Assembly: GCA_036556325.1 (NCBI GenBank) | Contig: DATBJR010000079.1 | Span: 1 to 17,050, forward strand | Origin: DASSCW01 sp036556325 | GTDB taxonomy: Bacteria; Chloroflexota; Limnocylindria; QHBO01 | Reading direction: 5' to 3' | Length of the DNA: 17,050 nt | Part shown: positions 6,427 through 12,968 of the stretch, piece after piece | How positions within the stretch are numbered: position 1 is the first letter of the stretch | Layout: each line of letters starts with the position of its first letter | The notes under the pieces: generated by a model | The model's input: only the letters and a program-made list of their open reading frames with translations | What the model was told of the DNA's origin: nothing | Databases searched by the model: none | Program-made: the position numbers and the translations under genes

Positions 6427-7742
6427 CAGGCCTGCCGCTTGCCCGCGCCGCGCATCTCCTTCCAGCGCGCGACGAGGTACGGCTTCAGTTCCTCGAACTC
6501 ACGCGCCTGGGTATCGATGACGCGCTCCGCCTGGTCGGTGGTCATCTCCAGCGTCTCGCCGATGAAGCCCGCGGTCCGCGCGAAGTACAGCGGCGTCAGC
6601 GCGGCCAGCAGCTGCTCGCGGTCGGCCTCCGGCCGGTGGAAGGCGACCATGGTGTCGTACAGGCAGCGGATCCACAGCTCCGCCGGGAAGTGGAAGTCGG
6701 CGGGCTCCGGCGGGATCTCCAGCGCCATGACCCGCTCCAGCTGCTCGGGGGCCAGCATGCCGTCCCATGCCTGGCGCTGCGCCAGCCGCGCAGTGTCGAA
6801 GTTGTCGATCAGCTTGGCGTGGTTGACGTCGATCATCTCCGGGGCAATCACGCGCTCGAAGCCGTACTCCGGGATGGCGTGCGAGCCGCGCACGCGGAGC
6901 CATCGGTCCTCGTAGACGCCGGCCAGGCGGAAGAGGGTGCCGACCACCTGGCGGAACATCGGCCCCAGGTCGGAGGCGGGATCCTTCGCGTCGTGAATCT
7001 TCGCGCCAAGGCGCGCCTGGCAGACGGCGAAGCCCTCGTTGATGGCCGAGTGCGTCATCCAGATGTCGAGCCCGAAGCGCGCCGTCAGCTCGTCGAAGGT
7101 GCCGAGCTCCAGGTAGCGCTGCACCAGGTCGCCCGACACCGCGAACTCGCCGCCGATCGGCTGGCGGATGCGCGCCCCGTACAGCGCCCGCGTCAGCGGG
7201 TAGGCGATGTTGTTGGTGATGGTGCCGTCGTACTTGTAGCGCGCGTACAGCGGCGCCACGAAGTCGTAGCCCCCCTTGAGGATCGGCCCGGCCAGCAGCT
7301 CGATCCACTCCGGGACGATGCTGCGCAGGTCCGAGTCGACCATGACGAACGCCTTGGCCTTCAGCTCCCGCGCCACCTCGAACAGCGCACGCACCGCGCT
7401 GCCCTTGCCGCTGATGCCCTGGTAGGTGAAGCTGATTCGCTGCAGCTTGTGGCGCGGGCTGACCAGGATGACCTTCTCGATGTAGTCCGGGCTCTCGGTG
7501 CTCACCGCCACCCGCGGCGTGTCGTCCGGGGAGCCGCCATCGCTGTTGACCAGGATCGGCTTGAGGTCGGGGAAGTACTGGACCATGCCGGCCGTGGCGG
7601 CGCGGACCACGTAGCCGATGGTCTCCGCGTTGCCGAAGCTGGGAATGCCGACCATCAGGTCCGCGTTCCCCACGCGGCGGACCTCCGCGAGCCCCTTGGC
7701 GTCGAGCGCCGATTCCGGCGGGGCGGACGATGTGGTCGTCAG
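6426..7742 (-). CDS. GT-A fold glycosyltransferase, possibly sugar-glycerate type
   Basis: The protein shows a GT-A fold: MVGIPSFGNAETIGYVV near the N-terminus, VNSDGGSPDD (65-74), SGKGSAVRA, the metal-binding VDSD (DSD 136-138), then YDGTITNNIAYPLTRALYG and QPIGGEFAVSG, followed by a helical C-terminus. I infer a soluble sugar-transfer enzyme. Its position before GpgS suggests a sugar-glycerate or related compatible solute, but the acceptor cannot be read. The start is uncertain. CTG at 7742 has a perfect AGGAGG 6 nt upstream and overlaps the stop of a leader frame as CTGA. Alternatives are GTG at about 7676 (GGAGG 8 nt upstream) and ATG at 7889, which would add a 49-residue Arg/Ala/Pro-rich, unconserved-looking extension. 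With CTG the product has 438 residues. The stop overlaps the next ATG by one base. Confidence 0.85.
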   Translation of the reverse strand: MTTTSSAPPESALDAKGLAEVRRVGNADLMVGIPSFGNAETIGYVVRAATAGMVQYFPDLKPILVNSDGGSPDDTPRVAVSTESPDYIEKVILVSPRHKLQRISFTYQGISGKGSAVRALFEVARELKAKAFVMVDSDLRSIVPEWIELLAGPILKGGYDFVAPLYARYKYDGTITNNIAYPLTRALYGARIRQPIGGEFAVSGDLVQRYLELGTFDELTARFGLDIWMTHSAINEGFAVCQARLGAKIHDAKDPASDLGPMFRQVVGTLFRLAGVYEDRWLRVRGSHAIPEYGFERVIAPEMIDVNHAKLIDNFDTARLAQRQAWDGMLAPEQLERVMALEIPPEPADFHFPAELWIRCLYDTMVAFHRPEADREQLLAALTPLYFARTAGFIGETLEMTTDQAERVIDTQAREFEELKPYLVARWKEMRGAGKRQA

Positions 7743-7897
7743 GGCTGGCCTCCTGCGAGCGTGGCTTCTGCGTTCGCGAGCGTGGCTTCTGGGTGCGGCC
7801 CGGGGCTCAAGCCTAGCACCCACGGCCGCGAGGCGATCTGCCGGGCGCCAGCCTGTTGGACGCGCTGGCGCCGGCGCAAATCCGACCATCCGGTCAT
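7739..7897 (-). CDS. Possible leader ORF (52 aa) upstream of the glycosyltransferase
   Basis: A frame opening with ATG at 7897 (or 7951) runs to a TGA at 7741-7739 that overlaps the proposed CTG start of the glycosyltransferase as CTGA. The same stop/start geometry occurs at several real gene junctions in the window. The peptide is basic at its N-terminus (MTGWSDLRRRQRV) and ends in a duplicated EATLANAEATLA encoded by a tandem DNA repeat. TAACGT lies 7 nt before the ATG, and there is no SD, so it would have to be leaderless. It resembles no protein I know. It may be a regulatory leader peptide or a chance ORF. Confidence 0.2.
   Translation of the reverse strand: MTGWSDLRRRQRVQQAGARQIASRPWVLGLSPGPHPEATLANAEATLAGGQP
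7740..7754 (-). promoter_or_regulatory. SD AGGAGG deciding a CTG start
   Basis: On the minus strand AGGAGG (7754-7749) is followed by a 6-nt spacer and CTG (7742-7740). No ATG, GTG or TTG lies at proper distance from this SD. The consensus SD is therefore the main argument for a CTG start of the glycosyltransferase. Confidence 0.45.
7755..7791. repeat. Tandem repeat, 16-nt unit, 21-nt period
   Basis: GCGAGCGTGGCTTCTG occurs exactly at 7755-7770 and again at 7776-7791, separated by CGTTC. On the minus strand the second copy in transcript order abuts the AGGAGG SD of the glycosyltransferase gene. Read in the leader frame it duplicates the peptide EATLA. The 21-nt period, a multiple of three and two helical turns, fits either a coding duplication or paired protein-binding sites. 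Confidence 0.8.
7844..7872. other. 9-bp hairpin in the operon leader
   Basis: GGCGCCAGC (7844-7852) is exactly complementary to GCTGGCGCC (7864-7872), with an 11-nt loop. It lies about 100 nt upstream of the glycosyltransferase start and inside the possible leader ORF. There is no following U-run, so it is not a classical terminator. It may be an mRNA structure or a palindromic protein-binding site. Confidence 0.5.
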
Positions 7898-8046
7898 GGC
7901 GCGAACGTTAGAGGGATCGAATGAGGTGGACGCGCCGTGCGGCGCCAACATTCGTGCTCAGGGCAGCGGCGATCCGGCCGCCAGGGCACACTGCCGCACC
8001 CAACGTTCCGGTGATGGCGATTTGCGAAACTGGCGGCAACAGGACG

Positions 8047-9345
8047 TCAGCCGAGCCCGTACAGGTTCAGCTGGCCCTCTTCGACCTCGGCGCCGACCTC
8101 GGCCTTGATGGACTCCCAGGCGTCGAGGTCCCACTCCCCAACGAAGGTGATCGCCGTCCCCTCCTTGCCGGCACGGCCGGTGCGGCCGATGCGGTGCACG
8201 TAGGTATCGGCATCCTCGGGGATGTCGTAGGAGAGGACGTAGGGCAGGTCGGTGATGTCCAGGCCGCGACTGGCGACGTTGGTCGCCACCAGGAACTGGA
8301 TGCGGCCGGCCCTGAAGTCGGCCAGGGTGCGCGTGCGCTCGCGCTGGCTCATGCCGCCATGCAGGGCCGCCACGTTCTTGCCGCGCCGCTTCAGCGTCAG
8401 CGCCAGCTTGTCGACGCCGATCTGGGTGTGCCGAAAGACGAGCAGGCGGTCGAAGCCGAACGCATCGGTCAGCTCCACCAGCGCGCGGACCTTGTCCTGC
8501 TCGGCGACGAAGTACACCCGCTGCCGGACGGTCTCGACGATCTTGTTCTCCGGCTTGACGACGATGTGCTCGGCGTTGCGGTCCATGAACCGATCGCAGA
8601 TGCGCAGGATGGCGTACGGCATCGTGGCGCTGAACAGCGCCGTCTGCCGGCCGCGTGGACAGCGGGCGAGGATGGTCTCGACATCGACGATGAAGCCCAT
8701 GTCCAGCATCCGGTCGGCCTCGTCCAGGATGACGGTGCTGACGCGGTCCAGCCGCAGCTCACCGCGCCGGATGAGGTCGAGCACCCGTCCCGGGGTGCCC
8801 ACCACCACCGGCGTGCCGCGCTTCAGGGCGTTGATCTGGCGATCCATGCTCGAGCCGCCGTAGATCGCCACCGCGCTCACGTTCCGGAAGGCGCCGAGTC
8901 GGCGGATCTCCTCGGTGACCTGCACGCACAGCTCGCGGGTCGGGGTCAGGACCAGCGCCTGGACGTGGCGCGCCGACGGGTCGACCTTCTCGATGATCGG
9001 GATGCCGAAGGCGGCGGTCTTGCCGGTCCCCGTCTGCGCCTGGCCGATGAGGTCCCTGCCGGCCCGCAGCGGGCCGATGGCCCGTGCCTGCACCTCGGTC
9101 GGTTCGGTGAAGCCCATCTTCTCGATGGCGCGGGCGATGGTCGGTGGCAACTCGATCTCGCCGAAGCGATACGTCTTCTGCGCGGCCAGCACGGCGGCCA
9201 GGAGCGGGGAATCGCCGGGCGACGATGCGTCGCCGTTGGTGGGGAGGTCCGGGGTCGTGACGTCCGGGGTGGTGCTGTTGGATTGGCGGCGCCGGCGGCG
9301 GGGGTGACTGCGGCGCGGCGCCGGGGAGGCGTCGATCTCTGGCAA
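8047..9345 (-). CDS. DEAD-box ATP-dependent RNA helicase
   Basis: The predicted product has 432 residues and every DEAD-box motif: the Q motif with F61 and Q86, motif I AQTGTGKT (103-110), PTREL (135-139), TPGR (184-187), DEAD (208-211), SAT (239-241) and HRIGRTGR (384-391). Such proteins unwind short RNA duplexes in ribosome assembly, RNA decay or cold adaptation. This one cannot be assigned to a specific subfamily. A basic, disordered stretch (about residues 8-25, rich in Arg/Ser/Pro) precedes the core, and the C-terminal extension is very short. The start is TTG at 9345, with GGAG 6 nt upstream. An ATG at 9570 would run into the end of the galE-like gene and past a -10-like element, and is rejected. 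The gene appears to be its own transcription unit. Confidence 0.95.
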   Translation of the reverse strand: MPEIDASPAPRRSHPRRRRRQSNSTTPDVTTPDLPTNGDASSPGDSPLLAAVLAAQKTYRFGEIELPPTIARAIEKMGFTEPTEVQARAIGPLRAGRDLIGQAQTGTGKTAAFGIPIIEKVDPSARHVQALVLTPTRELCVQVTEEIRRLGAFRNVSAVAIYGGSSMDRQINALKRGTPVVVGTPGRVLDLIRRGELRLDRVSTVILDEADRMLDMGFIVDVETILARCPRGRQTALFSATMPYAILRICDRFMDRNAEHIVVKPENKIVETVRQRVYFVAEQDKVRALVELTDAFGFDRLLVFRHTQIGVDKLALTLKRRGKNVAALHGGMSQRERTRTLADFRAGRIQFLVATNVASRGLDITDLPYVLSYDIPEDADTYVHRIGRTGRAGKEGTAITFVGEWDLDAWESIKAEVGAEVEEGQLNLYGLG

Positions 9346-9368
9346 ATATCTCTCCGTTTCTAGGCCGG

Positions 9369-9377
9369 ATCGTAGCA
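9369..9377 (-). promoter_or_regulatory. Extended -10 candidate for the DEAD-box gene
   Basis: TGCTACGAT (9377-9369, minus strand) is followed by CCGG. Transcription would begin near 9362, giving a leader of about 17 nt that carries the GGAG before the TTG start at 9345. No good -35 is seen, as expected for an extended -10. Confidence 0.45.
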
Positions 9378-9450
9378 CGCCCTGCGCCGGAGAAGCGCCG
9401 AACTGATACAAAGTCTCATCTGTGGCGACCGCCTCGCGGGCGATGACGCT

Positions 9451-9465
9451 GCCTGCGCGGCAGGC
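9451..9465. terminator. Compact hairpin after the galE-like gene
   Basis: GCCTGC (9451-9456) pairs with GCAGGC (9460-9465) around a GCG loop, 20 nt beyond the epimerase stop codon on the minus strand. An alternative fold pairs CGGCAG (9458-9463) with CTGCCG (9477-9482). There is no U-tract, so a terminator role is only suggested by position ahead of the helicase promoter. Confidence 0.3.
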
Positions 9466-9484
9466 GACGAGGCGAACTGCCGGC

Positions 9485-10618
9485 TCAGCTGAGCGACGGC
9501 TGCTCCGACAACGGACGGCTGCTGCCGGTGCTCGAGGGCTCGGCGAGCGCCACCTCGGGCGCCCCGGCATCCGCGGCGACTCCGGCCACCTCGCCGTTCT
9601 GTCCGGTCCGCTGCGCTGCCGGGCTGGAGGCGCTGCGCGCGTAGCCGTCCGGATGCGCCAGGCGCCAGGCCCACGCGTCGGTGAGCATCTCGTCCAGCTT
9701 GCTGTGCTGCGGTTGCCAGCCGAGCTCGCGCCGCGCGCGCCGTGACGAGGCCACCAGCACCGGGGGGTCGCCGCTGCGCCGCTTCAGGACTCGGGCCGGG
9801 ATCGCCCGCCCGGTCACCTTGCGCGCGGCCTCGACCACCTCGCGCACGCTGAACCCGGCGGCCGAGCCGAGGTTGTAGATCTCCAGCGACGGGTCGCCCT
9901 CGCCGGTGGCTTCCAGCGCCAGCAGGTGTGCGGCGGCCAGGTCGCGGACGTGGACGAAGTCGCGGATGCAGGTGCCATCGGGCGTCGGGTAGTCCTGGCC
10001 GAAGATCTGGACGTGGCTGGCCTCGCCGGCCGCGACCCGCAGGACGAGCGGAATGAGGTGCGTCTCGGGCTGGTGGTCCTCGCCGTTGCGCTCGGTGGCA
10101 CCGGCCACGTTGAAGTAGCGCAGGCTGATGGCACGGAAGTCGTGGCTGGCCGCGAACCAGCGCATGGCCCCCTCGAAGGCGAGCTTGGTGGCCCCGTAGG
10201 GGTTGATGGGCTCGGTGCGGTCGGCCTCGGCAATCGGCACGCGGCGGGGTTCCCCGTAGACCGCGGCGGTGGACGAGTACACCAGCCGGGTGACGCCGGC
10301 CGTGCGCATCGCCTCCAGCATGGCCACCCCACCGGTGACGTTGTGGCGGTAGTACAGCGCCGGGTCGGCCATGCTCTCGCCGACGAGCGACTTCGCCGCG
10401 CAATGCAGGACCGCGTCGATGCGCTCGTCGCGCAGCAGCCCTTCCAGCCGGGCGCGATCCTGGATCGAGCCACGGATCAGCCGCGCGGGCTTGCGCACGG
10501 CGTCGGCGTGGCCGGTCGACAGGTCGTCGTAGACCAGCACCTCGTGTCCGGCCTCCAGGAAGGCCTCCACGCTCGTGGATCCGACATAGCCGGCACCGCC
10601 GACGGCGAGGATGCGCAA
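9485..10618 (-). CDS. galE: UDP-glucose 4-epimerase-like SDR enzyme
   Basis: GalE interconverts UDP-glucose and UDP-galactose with bound NAD, supplying sugar nucleotides for envelope polysaccharides. The 377-residue product has the NAD-binding GGAGYVG (7-13), CAAKSLVGES (73-82), and the catalytic set S116, Y141 and K145 in SST...YGATK, the exact S-x24-Y-x3-K spacing of GalE. SLRYFNVAGA and TPDGTCIRDFVHV are also typical. The C-terminal ~45 residues after the Rossmann/substrate domains are a low-complexity Ala/Ser/Pro/Gly tail not expected in GalE. The start is TTG at 10618, with a consensus AGGAGG 5 nt upstream. An ATG at 10843 would read through the end of the DeoC-like gene in another frame. 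It is 19 nt after that gene, probably the last gene of the operon. A related UDP-sugar epimerase specificity is possible. Confidence 0.9.
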   Translation of the reverse strand: MRILAVGGAGYVGSTSVEAFLEAGHEVLVYDDLSTGHADAVRKPARLIRGSIQDRARLEGLLRDERIDAVLHCAAKSLVGESMADPALYYRHNVTGGVAMLEAMRTAGVTRLVYSSTAAVYGEPRRVPIAEADRTEPINPYGATKLAFEGAMRWFAASHDFRAISLRYFNVAGATERNGEDHQPETHLIPLVLRVAAGEASHVQIFGQDYPTPDGTCIRDFVHVRDLAAAHLLALEATGEGDPSLEIYNLGSAAGFSVREVVEAARKVTGRAIPARVLKRRSGDPPVLVASSRRARRELGWQPQHSKLDEMLTDAWAWRLAHPDGYARSASSPAAQRTGQNGEVAGVAADAGAPEVALAEPSSTGSSRPLSEQPSLS

Positions 10619-10637
10619 TGCGCCCTCCTGGTTCGGT

Positions 10638-11387
10638 TCAGCTCGCCCGCGAGGCAATCGCTCGCGGGCGGCGGCTGCTCGGTGAGATGGGTTCGGGGAT
10701 GGGGTCTGCCGCAGTGGACTCGGCTGCGGCCGCGGCCAGCAGGTCGGCCCGGAACTCGGCCGAGACCCGCGTGGCGCCCGCCGCGGCGGCAGCACGCACA
10801 TCGGCCAGCGTCCGGAAGCGGCCGGCGGCCTTGACCTGGACACGCGGGCCGACGCTGTCGCGCAGCAGCGCCGTGCGCTGCACCGCCCGTCGTGCCGGGA
10901 GATCGCCGGCGGAGGTGACCACGTAGTCGGCGCCCGCTCGCTCGGCGATCCGACAGGCGCGGCTGACCTGGTCGGCGGTCATCGGCTCCGCCTCGACCAC
11001 CACGCCGGCGACCGCCAGCGCGGAATGCGCCATGTCCACCACCGCCAGCATGTCGTTGAACACGATCTCGTCGTCGCCGGACAGCAGGGCGCCGCCGTTC
11101 AGCACGAAGTCGATCTGGTTCGCTCCCTGCTCGAGCGCCTTGCTGGCCTCGAAGGCCTTCACCGCCAGGATCTGGGTGCCGGCTGGCGAGCCGATGAGGG
11201 TCCCCAGCCGCAGCCGCGAGCGTCCGAGGGTCCGCTTGGCGGCCTTGACGAGCCAGGGATTGACGGTCACCGCCGCGCAATCGTGCTCCATGGCGAGGGC
11301 CACGGCGGCTTCGAGCTCGGCAAGCGAGGCGTTCGGGCGGGTCAGCCGCTGCTCGAGTCGCGCGACGTTGCGCCCGCTGGCGGTCAT
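10638..11387 (-). CDS. DeoC-like aldolase-fold protein lacking the Schiff-base lysine
   Basis: The 249-residue product follows the deoxyribose-phosphate aldolase fold from end to end: VTVNPWLV (41-47), GTLIGSPAG (62-70, cf. TVIGFPLG), AVKAFEASKA, and QIDFVLNGG with D93 at the place of E. coli D102. VKAAGRFRT carries K186 at the place of E. coli K201. The key lysine of the FIKTSTG motif is missing: the segment reads YVVTSAG, with V157 where the Schiff-base lysine should be. The usual phosphate-site GTS near the end is replaced (TRVSAEF). It is therefore unlikely to be an ordinary DeoC. Its role is unknown; a different lyase or a regulatory pseudoenzyme is possible. The ATG at 11387 overlaps the upstream stop as ATGA. 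An AAGGAGG lies 13 nt upstream, which is rather far. Confidence 0.85.
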   Translation of the reverse strand: MTASGRNVARLEQRLTRPNASLAELEAAVALAMEHDCAAVTVNPWLVKAAKRTLGRSRLRLGTLIGSPAGTQILAVKAFEASKALEQGANQIDFVLNGGALLSGDDEIVFNDMLAVVDMAHSALAVAGVVVEAEPMTADQVSRACRIAERAGADYVVTSAGDLPARRAVQRTALLRDSVGPRVQVKAAGRFRTLADVRAAAAAGATRVSAEFRADLLAAAAAESTAADPIPEPISPSSRRPRAIASRAS

Positions 11388-12898
11388 GAGGGCGGGGGTT
11401 CCTCCTTGTGGGCCGGAGACCGGAGACGCGAGGGCACTGCCCCGGGACCGCCGATTGTAGCAGCGGGTCCATCCCCCGCCCCCGTGCCGGCTCGGTGCCC
11501 CGCCGCGGGGCGGTGCGCATCGGCTCCGACCTCCGCTGCCCATTGCCTGGCGAGGTCGAGCAGCAGCTCCCGACGGTTCAGCGCCGGGTCGTCCAGGACG
11601 GCTTCCAGCAGCCGCCGGAGCAGCTCTCCGACGAGCGGACCCGGGGCAATGCCGAGCACGGCGGTCAGGTCACGGCCATCGACCGCCAGCTGTCCCTGGC
11701 TCAGCGGGCTGCCGGCGATCACCGCGTCGATCCGGTCACGCAGCGCCTCCAGCCCGGCGGCGCGCGGGTCCGCCACGCCACTGGCCGCGTTGTCGGCCAG
11801 GCGCAGCGCGAAGAGGTCGTCCAGCAGGTCGACCCCCACCCGCCGGATGAAGCGGCGCACGGCAGCATCGGTCCAGTCTGGCGTGTAGGCGAACATGTGC
11901 TGGCGCACCAGCCGGACGATCCAGTTGCTCTCTGCCCGCGACAGGCGAAGGCGCTCGGCGACGGCCTGCGCCAGCTGCGCGCCCTCGACCTCGTGGCCGA
12001 AGAAGTGGCCGTCGGCCAGGGTGGTGGCCTTGCCCAGGTCGTGCAGCAGTCCGGCCAGGCGCAGCAGCGGGCGGCCGGCGGGCAGTGCGTCGGCGGTGCG
12101 GAGCGAGTGGTCGAGCGCATCGCCGGCCAGCGCCTTGGCCTGGGGTACGCCGCGCAGGGCAGCGAGCTCCGGCAGGAGCACCGGCAGCAGGCCGAGCTGC
12201 TCCAGCAGCTCGAGGGCCACCGACGGCGGCCGGGCCGGGTCCGCGGCGTCCAGCATCCGCAGCAGCTCGTCGCGCACCCGCTCGCCGGACAGCTTGGCGG
12301 CCGCGCCCGCGTTCCGGCGAATGGCATCGGCGGTGGCCGGGTCGATCTCGAGGCCCAGGCGGGCGGCGAACCGCGCGGCACGCACCATGCGCAGGGCGTC
12401 CTCGGCGAAGCGGGCCTCGGGATCGCCAACCGCGCGAAGCACGCCGTGGCGGAGGTCGTCGATTCCTCCGTGTGGGTCGACCAGCAGCCCCGCGCCGCGG
12501 GACAGGTCCGTGGGGCACCAGGCGATGGCGTTCACCGTGAAGTCGCGCCGCGACAGGTCCTCCTCCAGCGACCGGCCCCACGCGACGCTGACCGGCCGAC
12601 GGTGGTCCAGGTACGGCCCCTCGAAGCGGAAAGTGGTGACCTGCACCTCCGGCCCGTCGCCGACGCGCACGGTCACGGTGCCGAAGCGGTTCGTCCAGCC
12701 CGAGCCGGGAAACAGCTCTGCCACCCGTTCGGGCGGGGCAGCGGTGGCGACGTCCCAGTCCTGCGGCGGGGCACCCGAGACGAGGTCGCGCACGCTGCCG
12801 CCGACGAGCGCGGCGTCATGCCCGGCGTCGTCGAGGCGCGCCAGGGTGGCGCGCACGCTCTCTGGCAACGCGATCGTCAGGTCGTCGCCGTCATGCAT
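11384..12898 (-). CDS. cca: CCA tRNA nucleotidyltransferase / poly(A) polymerase family
   Basis: The enzyme adds or repairs the 3' CCA of tRNAs. The 504-residue product has the class II nucleotidyltransferase head with GGSVRD (33-38) and metal-binding D47-x-D49 in DWDVAT. It also has RRDFTVNAIA (117-126), DPHGG (141-145) and EDALRMVRAARFAARL (166-181). An HD domain follows (DHS, HDLGK at 286-290, GHE), as in bacterial CCA enzymes with phosphohydrolase activity. Poly(A) polymerase or a split-specificity enzyme cannot be excluded from motifs alone. The start is ATG at 12898 with GGAGAGG 8 nt upstream; GTG at 12928 is an alternative. The last ~50 residues are a Gly/Ala/Pro-rich tail outside the usual domain, and the DNA encoding it contains a promoter-like element for the next gene. 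The stop overlaps that gene as ATGA. Confidence 0.92.
   Translation of the reverse strand: MHDGDDLTIALPESVRATLARLDDAGHDAALVGGSVRDLVSGAPPQDWDVATAAPPERVAELFPGSGWTNRFGTVTVRVGDGPEVQVTTFRFEGPYLDHRRPVSVAWGRSLEEDLSRRDFTVNAIAWCPTDLSRGAGLLVDPHGGIDDLRHGVLRAVGDPEARFAEDALRMVRAARFAARLGLEIDPATADAIRRNAGAAAKLSGERVRDELLRMLDAADPARPPSVALELLEQLGLLPVLLPELAALRGVPQAKALAGDALDHSLRTADALPAGRPLLRLAGLLHDLGKATTLADGHFFGHEVEGAQLAQAVAERLRLSRAESNWIVRLVRQHMFAYTPDWTDAAVRRFIRRVGVDLLDDLFALRLADNAASGVADPRAAGLEALRDRIDAVIAGSPLSQGQLAVDGRDLTAVLGIAPGPLVGELLRRLLEAVLDDPALNRRELLLDLARQWAAEVGADAHRPAAGHRAGTGAGDGPAATIGGPGAVPSRLRSPAHKEEPPPS
11454..11462 (-). promoter_or_regulatory. Internal extended -10 before the DeoC-like gene
   Basis: TGCTACAAT (11462-11454, minus strand) is followed by CGGCGG. 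The TACAAT hexamer matches five of six consensus bases and is the best -10 in the window. It lies inside the tail-coding end of cca, about 66 nt before the ATG of the DeoC-like gene. It could give that gene and galE their own transcript. No -35 is visible. The arms GGACC/GGTCC flank it imperfectly. Confidence 0.45.
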
Positions 12899-12951
12899 CG
12901 GTCCGGCCTCTCCATTTCGTCCGGCCACGCCATCGGCCCCCGTCCTGCCGG

Positions 12952-12967
12952 GCCGGCCAGCGCCGGC
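12952..12967. terminator. GC hairpin immediately after the HNH gene
   Basis: GCCGGC (12952-12957) pairs with GCCGGC (12962-12967) around CAGC, one base beyond the HNH stop codon on the minus strand and 54 nt before the cca ATG. No U-run follows. It may be a weak terminator, an mRNA-processing boundary, or simply GC-rich chance. I see no separate promoter for cca in the short gap, so read-through is likely. Confidence 0.3.
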
Positions 12968-12968
12968 G

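Larger units (their letters stand above)
7743..8046. other. 304-nt gap upstream of the glycosyltransferase operon
   Basis: This is the longest stretch without a confident gene. It lies between the DEAD-box helicase stop and the start of the six-gene minus-strand operon. It holds a 9-bp hairpin (7844-7872), a tandem 21-nt repeat (7755-7791), a possible leader ORF (7739-7897) and the weak -10-like TGCTAGGCT (7818-7810). I see no clear -35, no tRNA or other recognised RNA fold, and no U-tract terminator for the helicase gene. It must contain the operon's promoter unless the operon is read through from the helicase. Confidence 0.7.

Noticed and set aside
7743..8046. Riboswitch or structured non-coding RNA in the largest gap
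   Set aside because: I see one hairpin and a tandem repeat, but none of the conserved cores of known riboswitches. A leader element remains possible, a known riboswitch class does not fit.
6636..8108. Plus-strand open frame of 490 codons spanning the GT gene and the leader gap
   Set aside because: Antisense shadow of the glycosyltransferase; composition typical of GC-driven chance frames.
7921..9363. Plus-strand open frame of 480 codons
   Set aside because: Antisense to the DEAD-box helicase, which has all canonical motifs on the minus strand.
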